Made by a program: the position numbers and the translations under genes. A DNA stretch of 64,000 bases from CAYMCO01 sp964388955 (GTDB lineage Bacteria; Chloroflexota; Anaerolineae; Anaerolineales; E44-bin32): positions 1 to 64,000 of the forward strand of contig CAYMCO010000012.1 in the NCBI GenBank assembly GCA_964388955.1, given 5' to 3'. Shown here one piece after another: positions 1 through 8,819 of this stretch. The notes beneath the pieces are model-generated. The model saw nothing but the letters and a program-made list of their open reading frames with translations, ran no database searches and had not been told where the DNA came from. Each line of letters opens with the position of its first letter. Within the stretch, counting starts at the first letter, position 1.

Positions 1-852
1 CACGATGGCCACTTTCACAAGCCCGTATTTACACCACTCAATGAGATACTACCAGCAACTACTTATCGGGGTTGCGGGGGCGAGTCAGTCTTGATGGTTG
101 TGAAACCGAGCCATTCTTCCGCTACCGTGGGAAGCACCTTCGATTTGTATGTTCCCGTTGCGTGGGCAGTCTCCCGGATGCGCAAAGCGCCGCTGGGGAG
201 CGGATTTTCTCTGGTATTCATTCTTGTTTTCAGGTGATAGGTGCCACTATGGTATTGGGGAAGGAAGGACCCAGACGTTAGCGGGACGTTATCTCATCCT
301 TGGAATGTCGATGGATGCGTCCAAGTTCGCGATCAAGAACCGTCGGAAGGAGCAGGTGTCGTCTGGCTGGATCTGTACCTTCGATATGAGCCATACGCAT
401 GCTGAGCTCTTGAAGGGAAGAAAATCGGGTGGCTCGATGGATCTTTCGCTGATCGATTGCATGCCGCTCTCAGCATTTTCCGCTGAGGCGCTTCCTTAGA
501 GCGCTTCTGACCAGAAGCGACTCCAAAAGAGGCCGACTCATATCATGTTACCAACATTAGCACTCTGATCATTTGACACATAGTCGAGTTAGGTCTCCTG
601 GACTCACCTACAGAGGGCTCTTGATTCAGGGGCGAGGAACGTGGGTTGTAGAAGGCTAGGGACGCGGACCCGAGAACCCCATCAGGATTGTGACCAAACT
701 GGATGAACAGAGGGTCTGAGGTGATATGGGATATGGGAAAGCTAACGAGAAACCAGACAAGTCAGAGCAAGGTGATGTTCGTCGGAGGAAGGACAACTTC
801 CGCCGGTTCTTGTCGGTTCGTTGCCCTCATCGCTCACGAGCGCTCCGAACGC
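1..852. other. No supported gene; accessory DNA at left edge
   Basis: I see no convincing gene here. The open frames on the plus strand are short, overlap one another, lack recognisable motifs and have no clear ribosome-binding sites. The stretch lies downstream of the 3' end of the minus-strand operon ending at 853. It may hold a terminator region or decayed accessory DNA. The window edge at base 1 may cut a gene I cannot see. Confidence 0.5.
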
Positions 853-2163
853 CTAAACCTCACGGATAGTTTCTTCCCAAACTGTGAGATGTTGGAGGTT
901 GTTCGATCCAAAGAACCGCTCGTACCGGCTGATACTAGCCCTCATTGCATTTCTTATCTCGGACCTACCAAGCCTTGCGACATCCTCCATCTCTTTCTGC
1001 TTCGCCTCAATGAAGTGAACCTTCAGCCGCTCTCTGGTTTCAGATGTCATTACGAGATCATACGATCCATCATCTCGCCGCCTGGGCTCCTGCTCGCCAT
1101 ATGCACCAAATCCTTGGAGACCATTTGCCAACAATTGACGGCACTGATAACCAGAACACACCTCTCCCCAGAAGTCCTCTGGCCCCCGCCAGTATCCTCT
1201 CTCAATCAGATTTCTCACGTCAGCGTAGTCCACTCTCTGATGAATCGGCGTGAAATAATACCTGATAGATGGCGGGCCTCCCCCAACTGGAACGACGTCT
1301 CGATGTTCACCGTATCCTGGCCCATGTGAGATCCCTGTGATTCCATATTTCATGCACAGGATTGAGAAAAATCCTCCGTACATGTTAATCACAGGTCTCT
1401 CAGATGCCGCCAGCCCCCGAACCAAATGGATAAATGACTTGAGCTGGGGCTCCGGACGTGTCGACTCATCAAACCCCCCCACCCAGAATAAAGTACCGTC
1501 AAATGAGCCGGAATCCCGATAGGCTCCCAGGATTTCATTGATGGCTGCCTCATCGTTGAGCAGCTCCTCCGCCAGCAGGAGCACTCCATAAACGGGAAGG
1601 CCGTTTGCATAGCCCCGCATCCGCTCCAATAATTCGAGTTCGATGGGCAACCATGCCCCATAGTTGGCGAGAGTTAGTTGGAAATATGGCGATACAAGAG
1701 CGAACGGAGTGGGTGTAGTTGCATTCTCCAAGTACTTGGAGTCTTCTTCTAGCGCAACGCCAAGTGCATTGAGTTGAAACCCGGCCACATTTCGAGCGAA
1801 CTCATCGGCGGTTACAAGAGTCCCAAAATGCTCTGGCCGGAGTTGCTCAGAGCCGACCGGGTTCCCCAACTCAAGCCCATAGCTTTCGGCCAAGCCTCGA
1901 ATGCTCAACCGAACATTTTCGGGCGCCACAACCCTATCCCGAGGCACTATCGCTGTGGGCAACTCAGCGAATGCGTGTGTCCCCGGATCAATCAAGAAAG
2001 GTACTCCAGAGAGCCTTCCGGTGACCAGAGAACCGATAGCACTCGTCGTGTATTCGACCATGCTCGCGTTGAACACTATCGCGTCGAACTCACCTTGCCT
2101 CGCGGCTATTTCAAGCGAGCTTGTGTCAGCGTGAATCCCAAATCTCACTAAGTGTCGGTGCAC
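853..2163 (-). CDS. Large protein of unknown function, last gene of a four-gene operon
   Basis: The product is a 436-residue soluble protein I do not recognise. It has no signal peptide or clear membrane segment. Its pattern of hydrophobic strands ending in Gly/Asp-rich turns (IDPGTHAF near residue 60, WVGGFDES near 228, HGPGYGEH near 280) would fit an alpha/beta barrel-like fold, but that is only an impression. The C-terminal 80 residues are charged and helical. The start is GTG, and the first 16 bases overlap the end of the upstream PD-(D/E)XK-like gene, so translation is probably coupled. It is the most 3' gene of a tightly packed minus-strand operon, which implies a role shared with a nuclease-fold protein, a membrane protein and a SocA-like protein. 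Opposite-strand frames inside it are shadows. Confidence 0.7.
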   Translation of the reverse strand: MHRHLVRFGIHADTSSLEIAARQGEFDAIVFNASMVEYTTSAIGSLVTGRLSGVPFLIDPGTHAFAELPTAIVPRDRVVAPENVRLSIRGLAESYGLELGNPVGSEQLRPEHFGTLVTADEFARNVAGFQLNALGVALEEDSKYLENATTPTPFALVSPYFQLTLANYGAWLPIELELLERMRGYANGLPVYGVLLLAEELLNDEAAINEILGAYRDSGSFDGTLFWVGGFDESTRPEPQLKSFIHLVRGLAASERPVINMYGGFFSILCMKYGITGISHGPGYGEHRDVVPVGGGPPSIRYYFTPIHQRVDYADVRNLIERGYWRGPEDFWGEVCSGYQCRQLLANGLQGFGAYGEQEPRRRDDGSYDLVMTSETRERLKVHFIEAKQKEMEDVARLGRSEIRNAMRASISRYERFFGSNNLQHLTVWEETIREV

Positions 2164-2594
2164 CTTGCCCCCCTAGAAGGGTTATCATCGTCAGCAGATC
2201 CCAGAAGACGGCTCCGGACTGTGAATCTTACTTGATCTGCATGGCGCTCGATCTTTCCCCATGACCTTTGCGGCTTCAAGCGAATCTCAATACTCTCGCC
2301 CACAGCAATGAGGCCGATCTCCTGCTCCTTTAGAATGTCTTGGTCAACTCTGTGAGCGTACATAGCTGGCATTGCGATATACACTTCGTCTGCCCCAAGT
2401 AGGCATGATCTTGCCTGATCTAACGCCTTCTTCCATTTTGTGATCTTTGCTTCTATCATCATGATCGATTGTGAGCTAGTTGAGATTGCCACCAAGTCAA
2501 CGATTCGGTGCAAAAATCGAACCTCTCTAATTGTCTCGTAGCCTTGCCCTGACAGATATTCCTGCAATGTATCAACAAGGACTTCTTCACGCAT
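2148..2594 (-). CDS. PD-(D/E)XK-like nuclease-fold protein
   Basis: This 148-residue protein carries a pattern typical of the restriction-endonuclease-like fold. An acidic residue in the first helix (E12 or nearby) is followed by IVDLVAI (D33), then a strand reading MMIEAK (E48, K50), then a helix with Q60. This matches the D-x(n)-ExK catalytic signature, so metal-dependent DNA cleavage or binding is plausible. No DNA-specificity domain is visible. A GGAGGAGAG ribosome site lies 7-8 bases before the ATG. The gene overlaps the upstream membrane-protein gene by 8 bases and the downstream unknown gene by 16. The nuclease assignment rests on motif reading alone; a non-catalytic member of the fold is possible. 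Confidence 0.7.
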   Translation of the reverse strand: MREEVLVDTLQEYLSGQGYETIREVRFLHRIVDLVAISTSSQSIMMIEAKITKWKKALDQARSCLLGADEVYIAMPAMYAHRVDQDILKEQEIGLIAVGESIEIRLKPQRSWGKIERHADQVRFTVRSRLLGSADDDNPSRGARCTDT

Positions 2595-3192
2595 TCGTGT
2601 CTCTCCTCCCCAATGACAAACCGCTCCAAGGCTCTCCTATGCGCCTGGTGACCCTTCCTCCAACGAGGCTGACCCTTAACCAAATACAAAAGGCAATGGC
2701 TGCAGGACCGCCCACGATCACAATGGACACGATCACCCAATTCTGCCAAGTCAGTCCCCACTCCGGACTGATAACGTCAATAATGAAGGAAATAATCGCA
2801 ATAGAGAGCAAGAATGTCGGAGCTTCGCAAATCCTCCTTCCTATCATGTCCATAAACCGCCAATGTTTCAAATCCCGCTCAAGCTTTCGAGCGTCCACAA
2901 TCTCATCCCAGATTCGGTCGAGTAGAGATCTGACGGCTCGATCCCTCGACTCCATCTTTCGAAGGTTGCCGCCTGGTTGAATCAGGCTCGGAGCCTGCTG
3001 GATTGCCTCATCCTCAATGAGGGTTCGCAACTCGGTAAAGTGCGCTCGTCTCAAATCCTCCAATTTCCGTCTCACACCCGGCCCTTCAATATCACTTCTT
3101 TCAAAGGCTCCCCGTGCCCGATGCAGGCCGAAAGAACTGAGTATCCCGACAATGAGAGATGCGAGAGCTATTAGTTCTTGAGTCGAAAACAT
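2587..3192 (-). CDS. Small membrane protein with three predicted TM helices
   Basis: This 201-residue protein has one hydrophobic helix near its N-terminus (about residues 7-22). A long charged cytoplasmic-type segment (about 25-120) follows, rich in Arg, Glu and Asp. Two further hydrophobic helices (about 126-145 and 150-172) precede a basic tail. I do not recognise the family. The layout, membrane anchor plus charged linker, resembles effector subunits of multi-gene conflict systems, but no catalytic motif is visible. Only 2 bases separate it from the upstream gene stop, and its 3' end overlaps the nuclease-like gene by 8 bases, so the genes are almost certainly cotranscribed. Confidence 0.65.
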   Translation of the reverse strand: MFSTQELIALASLIVGILSSFGLHRARGAFERSDIEGPGVRRKLEDLRRAHFTELRTLIEDEAIQQAPSLIQPGGNLRKMESRDRAVRSLLDRIWDEIVDARKLERDLKHWRFMDMIGRRICEAPTFLLSIAIISFIIDVISPEWGLTWQNWVIVSIVIVGGPAAIAFCIWLRVSLVGGRVTRRIGEPWSGLSLGRRDTNA

Positions 3193-3194
3193 CC

Positions 3195-3773
3195 CTAGCT
3201 GAATGACTGGCCTCGCAAGTGTGTGAGGTGGCTCTTTTCGGCGGATTCTGGATGCTTCGAGTATACATATCTAAGGAGAGAGGAAAGAGTAAGATTTCCG
3301 TACTCGCGCCTTACGTGTCTTATTGCTTCAAGAATGTCCTCAGACAGATTCTCCGCGCCGATCAGCTTTTCTTCTACAAAGTCTTTGCCTTTCTCTGTTA
3401 GAAAGAAGATCTCTTGTTCGAACACAGGTTCGATGTCAGATATTTCGCCCGCAACTCCCGCCTCTTCGATTACCATGGAATCTTCCCAAGATTCAGCGCG
3501 TGTCTGGGATCCTCTCTCAACGCTCTTGACCAAGTCAACATTCCTTAAGAAGTCAATGTCATCAAATACCTCGCTGGAAAACGGGCCATAATTGTAGGGT
3601 CGGAATTCATACCACTTGGTTATTCCCAGTTTCTCCGCAATTCTTGTCTCGACCCCCAATAGATACAGCAATTTCATTAGGCGAGTGCGTCCTTCAATAG
3701 GCTCCGAACCCTCATCCCCATTGCCGTAGAGGAGGAGCAAGAGCACGTCCTTCCTATTGTCGACTCTGTTCAT
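3195..3773 (-). CDS. SocA/DUF4065 (Panacea)-like protein
   Basis: This 192-residue protein begins with a helical region reading TRLMKLLYLLG, followed by EFRPYNYGPFSSEVFDDI at about residues 54-71. The latter is the hallmark of DUF4065/SocA-type domains, where a tyrosine-rich YxYGPxS segment follows a winged-helix-like core. Family members act as antitoxins or proteolytic adaptors, or are linked to toxins and phage-defence loci. The C-terminus is helical and charged. It is the first gene of the operon, with GGAGGG 5-6 bases before the ATG. The family call rests on the YGPFSSEV motif and the preceding helix. A regulatory role in the operon is an inference. Confidence 0.65.
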   Translation of the reverse strand: MNRVDNRKDVLLLLLYGNGDEGSEPIEGRTRLMKLLYLLGVETRIAEKLGITKWYEFRPYNYGPFSSEVFDDIDFLRNVDLVKSVERGSQTRAESWEDSMVIEEAGVAGEISDIEPVFEQEIFFLTEKGKDFVEEKLIGAENLSEDILEAIRHVRREYGNLTLSSLLRYVYSKHPESAEKSHLTHLRGQSFS

Positions 3774-4961
3774 TATTGCCCTCCGATTTCGGGGACGTCA
3801 TGTATTTCGATGTCCGATGCTCTGCCCGGATGGGCTCCTCGGCTCTGGAAGTCATCCTCACTCTGGCTCAACTGTCAACCGAGGAATCGCACGGACCCGA
3901 TTAGCAAGGATATGGCCATGGGGCCCTTCATAGTGGGCATCTACTGCGTTCCACTGATAAGATCCCTAACTATGTCTTGTGCCCTTGTATCCAAAGGACA
4001 TTAATCTCGATCCGTGACACAGGTATCTCATTGAATCTATCAGTGACAGACCCGAACATCTGTTCTGTCATCCCTTCTTCTATTCTACATCACATGTCAA
4101 GCGGCCGCGAGCCGATCTTGGACGAGCATCAGTGCTCCGAAAGGATCCACTGTTCGTCTTGAGTCTTCCATGAGGAAGCCAAGCCCTCAACACAAACCAT
4201 TGTAATGGACTCCTGAATGGATGCACCCACCTTCATGAGATTAAGAATGATGGCAAACCGAAGTCACAAATGTGAAACTGCGGTGCGCAGGCCTCGATGG
4301 TTGCTTTCACTTGCCGCCCGGTACTTGGATGTGATTTTCAGCCGGGAACGATCAGTCTTGATGAAAGACAGCCAGAACCGCGAAGGTGAGGCGGGATGAA
4401 TGAGCTACAGCCTGTTCTGCGCCCCGCAAGTACCCATTCCCTTACCCTGCCGAGCATTCTGAGGTGCCGAGGGAAGGGATGCAGTATCAACGACACACCT
4501 TTCTCCCATACAATGCGCAACATGGCTTCAATCCGTATTTGACCTTTCGTCTCCGCCTTTTCGAGACGCCGGAACCACCTAGGCCCCGGACATGGGGCAA
4601 GGCCAGGTCATTCGGTATGAATTCGGCACAAGCCTCAGAGGAAATGCCGAATGCCAGTGAACTGGCTGGTGTCGGCGCAATATCGATCAGAGACATCACT
4701 AGATTTCGTTTCAGATCGGCCACTAGAGAGGAGGATGGTGGCTGGCCGAGGTGGAGATGCCTTGGGAATCCCCAGTGTCAGGGAGGCAACCCGGCTGGTC
4801 AGGTTCAACACCGGAGGGTGCTCGGTTCTTGTTTCTCAATCAATCCTTGCCCGGCACCTGTCCCCATTCCGGTCCAGAATAGCCAGTCCAGCCCAGATAT
4901 GTCTCGTTGAGTCTAATGCGAGGTTAGATTGACATGACTAGCCTGGACCAGGGGAGCTTTC
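3774..4961. other. 1.2-kb stretch without a supported gene
   Basis: Short open frames occur on both strands but overlap each other and contain no domain I recognise. None has a good ribosome site together with coding-like composition. The stretch separates the minus-strand four-gene operon from the small acidic gene at 4962-5264. It probably contains the promoter of that operon near 3774 and otherwise looks like decayed accessory DNA. Confidence 0.45.
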
Positions 4962-5264
4962 TCATTCTTTTACCAGATCATATTCGTCCTCAATGGCAGA
5001 TAGACGCTCATTGAGCGCGTCGAGTGCCGCCTGAAGCATAGGGTCTTCCGTGTGATTGGCCTCCGCGGCGACGAAACCGAGAAGGTGATCGAGATCATCC
5101 AAAGTCACTCTGATCAAGTAATTCTCGTCCTCCTCTTTGGCTCCCTCCAGTAAGTCGACTAGTTCTTGATCGATGACCATCTCTTTGAGCATGAGATCAC
5201 GCTCAAAATATGTGATCGCAAGATCGATCTTTTCTTCGCGTGTCAAGGACTTTCGTTCCCTCAT
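4962..5264 (-). CDS. Small acidic hypothetical protein
   Basis: This 100-residue, strongly acidic, helix-rich protein has a basic first ten residues and then many Glu/Asp and Leu residues. I know no family for it. The gene looks real because a good ribosome site (GGAGGGAG) sits 4 bases before the ATG and the frame is uninterrupted. It is divergent from the parA gene at 5564. A perfect 16-bp dyad (5382-5397) lies in the shared upstream region and could control both. A small acidic protein beside a partition and secretion locus could be a regulator or antagonist, but nothing in the sequence shows this. Confidence 0.55.
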   Translation of the reverse strand: MRERKSLTREEKIDLAITYFERDLMLKEMVIDQELVDLLEGAKEEDENYLIRVTLDDLDHLLGFVAAEANHTEDPMLQAALDALNERLSAIEDEYDLVKE

Positions 5265-5381
5265 CTAACTCCCTCCGGTATGTATGTGCAATTGCCCCCT
5301 GCCTACAACCAGCGGCCTGCCACTCTATGATAATCCAGGGGGGTCCTGTTTATCCCAATCGGGGGATGACCGGGCTGGATC

Positions 5382-5397
5382 TGTATGTGTACATACA
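5382..5397. promoter_or_regulatory. Perfect inverted repeat, candidate operator upstream of parAB
   Basis: The sequence TGTATGTGTACATACA has two 7-base arms (TGTATGT and ACATACA) around a 2-base centre. It lies between the divergent small acidic gene and parA. A related half-site (TATGTATGTG) occurs near 5279-5288. This size and symmetry suit a dimeric HTH repressor. Which protein binds is unknown. Confidence 0.45.
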
Positions 5398-5563
5398 CTC
5401 CGTAGCCGTTTGTTCGCGCACAATAACGGTCTCCTAACGTTGACCATCTTTGCATGATGCTACATTGCCTTCGGACGGCAGCTATTGGTTTCTTATCTGT
5501 TCTTCTTGCAGATTCAACGACCGTGAGCCCTTAGGCCCGGACCGCCTCCCTGAGGAAACGACC

Positions 5564-6418
5564 ATGATCGTGACGACCACATCCATGAAGGGCGGAGTTG
5601 GCAAAACGACGATCGCACTGCTGCTCGCGCGCTATCTCGCCGACTTCCGTCAACAGCGCTCGCTGATCGTCGACCTCGATCCCCAGGGCGGGATTTCCTC
5701 CGTCCTATTGGGTGGGAATCCTTCAGGCCCGACGATCGCCGACGGGATGAGAATGGAATCGAAGGGGATCGCATCGGCCGATCTCATGTACAACGCAGTC
5801 CAACGCAGCCGCGCCCATCCCCTCATCTCGATCATCCCGGGAAACGCCAGACTGGCGTCCCTGGCGAGAGACGGGCTTCACCCCAACGCGCTGGGGATCG
5901 CGCTGGATGGCATTTCCCTGCCGTCGCATGCCGTTGTCATCATCGACACCGGCACGCTCCCGGCGCTGGTCGCGCAGGGCATCGACGCCGCAGAGCGGGT
6001 CATCATCCCGGTCATGCTGTCGCAGCAGTCCGCCCGACCGACCATCAACACCCTGAAGCTGGCGCTGGCGCTGGGATGCCGCGCGGGTGCACTGCTGCCG
6101 ATCGGCATCGGCGACACGAGATGGGAGGCCCGTGAGCAGGAGCGCTGGGCCCAGAAGCTCCGTGACAGCAAGGCGGTCCAGGAGATTGGCTTCAGCGTAC
6201 TTCCCGGATTGCCCTACTCCCGCACGCTGATGCGAGGTCGGTGGCTGAAGGGCAGATTTCCGGCCCATCTGACGGAGCCGATAGCCGCATTATGCGAATT
6301 CGTGCTTGATGGAGAGTTGTGTTCTCAGAAGGGCGCCGACGAGGATGGTTCTGGAGCTATGGAGGCAGGGGATTCCGTCCTCCGGCTCCCCTCGAAGGAA
6401 TTGGCCCATGCCGGCTAG
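5564..6418 (+). CDS. parA: ParA-family partition ATPase
   Basis: This 284-residue ATPase drives DNA or cargo positioning with ParB. The deviant Walker A motif KGGVGKTT is at residues 9-16. The Walker A-prime/switch region IVDLDPQGG lies near residues 37-45, and Walker B-like VVIIDTGTLPAL lies near 124-135. I chose the ATG at 5564 because GAGGAA lies 6-7 bases upstream and the P-loop then sits at the usual distance from the N-terminus; an upstream in-frame start would add a non-conserved extension. The gene overlaps parB by 11 bases. It heads a long plus-strand operon with Tad/T4SS genes, which is unusual, because partition genes normally sit beside replication or integration functions. It may stabilise an excised element. 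Confidence 0.85.
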   Translation: MIVTTTSMKGGVGKTTIALLLARYLADFRQQRSLIVDLDPQGGISSVLLGGNPSGPTIADGMRMESKGIASADLMYNAVQRSRAHPLISIIPGNARLASLARDGLHPNALGIALDGISLPSHAVVIIDTGTLPALVAQGIDAAERVIIPVMLSQQSARPTINTLKLALALGCRAGALLPIGIGDTRWEAREQERWAQKLRDSKAVQEIGFSVLPGLPYSRTLMRGRWLKGRFPAHLTEPIAALCEFVLDGELCSQKGADEDGSGAMEAGDSVLRLPSKELAHAG

Positions 6419-7703
6419 CAGGCAATCCAGCGAAAGTGTCCTCGAGGAGTTGGGGTTGGCCGACGGCGAGTTCGCCGCGGACGGGAGCCCGCTTGGAGAC
6501 CTGGAGAGGTCGCCCCGGCTGGAACGAACCCATTCTCCAATCCGGGTGGACCATATCATCGATGAGGCACCCCATCAGAACCGGATCACCACCTTCGATC
6601 CAGAGCGCTACCCAGAGGACGCAGAACTGCTCGAAAGCGTGCGCGCCCACGGGGTGCTGGAACCAGTCTATCTGCAGCGTATTTCATTCGAGGTTGGAGA
6701 GGAAGTCCAGTATGCACCCATCGCTGGCCACCGCCGGATCACTGCCGCACGCATAGCCGGGATGGAAAAGATCCCCGCCATCATCGCCAGGCGGGAGGAT
6801 GATCCGGGAGCGATCGCACTGGCGGAGAACATGGGGCATCGGGCCCTGACCGCCTACGAGAAAGCGATCGGCCTGACGGCCTTGAAGGATCAAGATCCAA
6901 GCCTGAGCCTGCGGGGACTGGCACTGCGGAGCGGCATCCCCTTCGGCACCGTCTCCAGCTTGATGAGCGCCTATGAAAAGAGCTCGCCAGCCCTGCGAGG
7001 GCTCTTCGCGGAGGGTGTCGCACCGCGCGCCATACAGGAGCTGCAGCCGGTTCTTTCCTACCTTCCGGAAGAAGCCCAGGTGGCCCTCGTCCCAAAACTG
7101 ATGGGGATCACCCAGGCGCAGGCCCGCTCCTTCCGGAGGTTGGTCGAGAAGGGGGCTGATCCGGACTCCGCCGCCAAATCGGCCATGGGCTTTCCAGAGG
7201 CGAAGAGCGGAGATTCCCCTCGGAAGGAAGATGGCCCCACCCTTAGATCGACCGGCCGGTCCTCAGGCCTTGAAGAACCAAAGGGCTCCCGGAGGGGGGA
7301 TCGATGCGAGGCGGGTGCTCCCCTTCATCTTCCGACTGATGAAGCCGGTATGGAGGTGCTCCACCTGCGCACGGGAGCGCGGAGGGATCTGGTGGAGGCG
7401 TTGACCCAAGCTGCCTTGAGAGAGGGGATCGATTATCCCACGCTGCTGATAGCTTGCGCGTATGTCGCGGGCGGGGGCGATATGGGCAGGGCGATCGAGC
7501 TATCCGGCCATGCCGCCACCACGCGGACCTTGAAGAGCACCCTCCTGAGGCATTTGCGTACGGTTGAGAGAGGCAGGCGCCTAATTTCTTCATCAGACGA
7601 TCCAGAACAGCGCGACTTCCTCGAACGGATCTTCTTCGGGCTTCCCCTCTATGTCGATAAGCGCGGGATCACGGACAAGCATCAGGAGGAGGGAAGGAAA
7701 TGA
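6408..7703 (+). CDS. parB: ParB-family partition/nucleoid protein
   Basis: This 431-residue protein has a ParB N-terminal domain with the box AGHRRITAARIAG (GxRR type) near residues 105-120. A second box, ENMGHRALTAYEKA, follows near 143-156; both contribute to CTP binding in the family. An HTH segment follows (LRGLALRSGIPFGTVSSLM). The C-terminal third is less conserved and helical. The start at 6408 has GAAGGA 7 bases upstream and gives an 11-base overlap with parA. The stop codon overlaps the ATG of the next gene (ATGA at 7700), coupling partition and pilus-assembly genes translationally. No parS-like palindrome was identified nearby. The second box departs somewhat from the common ENLQR form. 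Confidence 0.82.
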   Translation: MPASRQSSESVLEELGLADGEFAADGSPLGDLERSPRLERTHSPIRVDHIIDEAPHQNRITTFDPERYPEDAELLESVRAHGVLEPVYLQRISFEVGEEVQYAPIAGHRRITAARIAGMEKIPAIIARREDDPGAIALAENMGHRALTAYEKAIGLTALKDQDPSLSLRGLALRSGIPFGTVSSLMSAYEKSSPALRGLFAEGVAPRAIQELQPVLSYLPEEAQVALVPKLMGITQAQARSFRRLVEKGADPDSAAKSAMGFPEAKSGDSPRKEDGPTLRSTGRSSGLEEPKGSRRGDRCEAGAPLHLPTDEAGMEVLHLRTGARRDLVEALTQAALREGIDYPTLLIACAYVAGGGDMGRAIELSGHAATTRTLKSTLLRHLRTVERGRRLISSSDDPEQRDFLERIFFGLPLYVDKRGITDKHQEEGRK

Positions 7704-8743
7704 GAGCCAGGAGGATCATGCTCGTCGTCGGCGTCGTGTTCGCCCTCATCGGTGGCGGCGCGATGTTCGTGGTCAACACCCTATTTGCGCCGGCGCCCTC
7801 TTTCATCGTCGCGGCGCGAGTGGATATCCCGGCGGGAACCAGCCTGACAGACATCTCCGACCAGGATCTGGTGACCGTCCCCCTCCAACTGAAATCCTCC
7901 GCCCGCCCCCTGCTGGAGGCGGTCCTGGCGCCGGAAGATCTCGAGAGGCTGCGCGCTGGGAGAGGAATCCTAATCCGGGATATCCAAAAGCACGAGCCGC
8001 TCCCCTTCAGCGCCGTGCTGGCGGGCGAGAACCCGGCCGCAGGCTATCTTGCGCGGTTGGGGCTGAATGATCCGGACCTGATCCTGATTGTGATCCCCGC
8101 CCAAGGTACCGCGCCCGAGAGCATTTCGGCCGGGGACCGCGTGGATCTGGCCGTCGCCGTGGGACAGGTGCCGGATCCCATCGTGCTGGAGAGCGATGAG
8201 ATGCTCCCACCTCCGCCGAGCATAAACAACGTCGGCCTCGGCGGGTCGCTTCCCGATAATGTCCTGGCGACGCTGGTCTCCGCAAGCAGACTGCCGAATG
8301 CCACGGCGACCGAGACCCCCACCTCGACCCCGACCAGCACCCCGGTGCCGGAAATCCGCGAGCCGCTGGCGAAAGTGCTAGTGCACGGGGCGCCCGTGGT
8401 TCGAGTCATCCGCGAGCGCAGCCTCGCTTCGATCAGCTCAATGGGCGATTCCTCTTGTGCCACGGGAGACATCATCGCGCTGGAGGTGGTTATCCCCAGA
8501 GATGCCTTCGAGATGGTCTCCATGGCAGCCAACGCCGGGGTCCTCGAGGTGGGGCTGCTCTCGCCGCTGGCAGGCGACGAAGTCGACGGCCCGACGATGG
8601 GCGCCTCGCTGCAGGACCTGCTGGACCTCTTCTACGCCGATCGGCAGGTGCTGGCGCCGACCGCGGCTCCCTCTGCCACGGGGACTCCCGAAGTCGATGA
8701 AATCAGCCAACCGGAGATCGAGCAATCTACACAGATGCCGTAG
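7700..8743 (+). CDS. CpaB/RcpC-like Flp pilus assembly protein (SAF domain)
   Basis: This 347-residue protein has an N-terminal membrane anchor (about residues 5-28). A SAF-type beta-clip follows, recognisable from VAARVDIPAGTSL near 36-48 and the matching GRGILIRDIQKHEPL segment. CpaB/RcpC proteins are periplasmic or extracytoplasmic assembly factors of Tad pili, thought to connect pilus and envelope. The middle contains a Thr/Pro-rich spacer (ATETPTSTPTSTP), a linker style typical of Chloroflexota exported proteins. The ATG overlaps the parB stop. Its place directly before CpaE- and CpaF-like genes matches Tad gene order. The SAF assignment is good; the precise role in this hybrid system is inferred. 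Confidence 0.72.
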   Translation: MRARRIMLVVGVVFALIGGGAMFVVNTLFAPAPSFIVAARVDIPAGTSLTDISDQDLVTVPLQLKSSARPLLEAVLAPEDLERLRAGRGILIRDIQKHEPLPFSAVLAGENPAAGYLARLGLNDPDLILIVIPAQGTAPESISAGDRVDLAVAVGQVPDPIVLESDEMLPPPPSINNVGLGGSLPDNVLATLVSASRLPNATATETPTSTPTSTPVPEIREPLAKVLVHGAPVVRVIRERSLASISSMGDSSCATGDIIALEVVIPRDAFEMVSMAANAGVLEVGLLSPLAGDEVDGPTMGASLQDLLDLFYADRQVLAPTAAPSATGTPEVDEISQPEIEQSTQMP

Positions 8744-8819
8744 CCGGACAGCCTGATGGCGTTCGCCACCGCATTCGGGGACGGCGTGGAGCACGAGCCA
8801 GGGGAGCAGAAGATCACAG

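Noticed and set aside
703..1329. 208-codon plus-strand frame
   Set aside because: It lies opposite the 436-codon minus-strand gene that belongs to a compact operon and is better supported; the plus-strand frame has no motif or ribosome site.
1..5300. Left attachment site copy of the tRNA-fMet 3' end
   Set aside because: I looked for the GGGGCTAGGATTCGAACC segment and did not see it here, so the left end of the element is not placed in this window.
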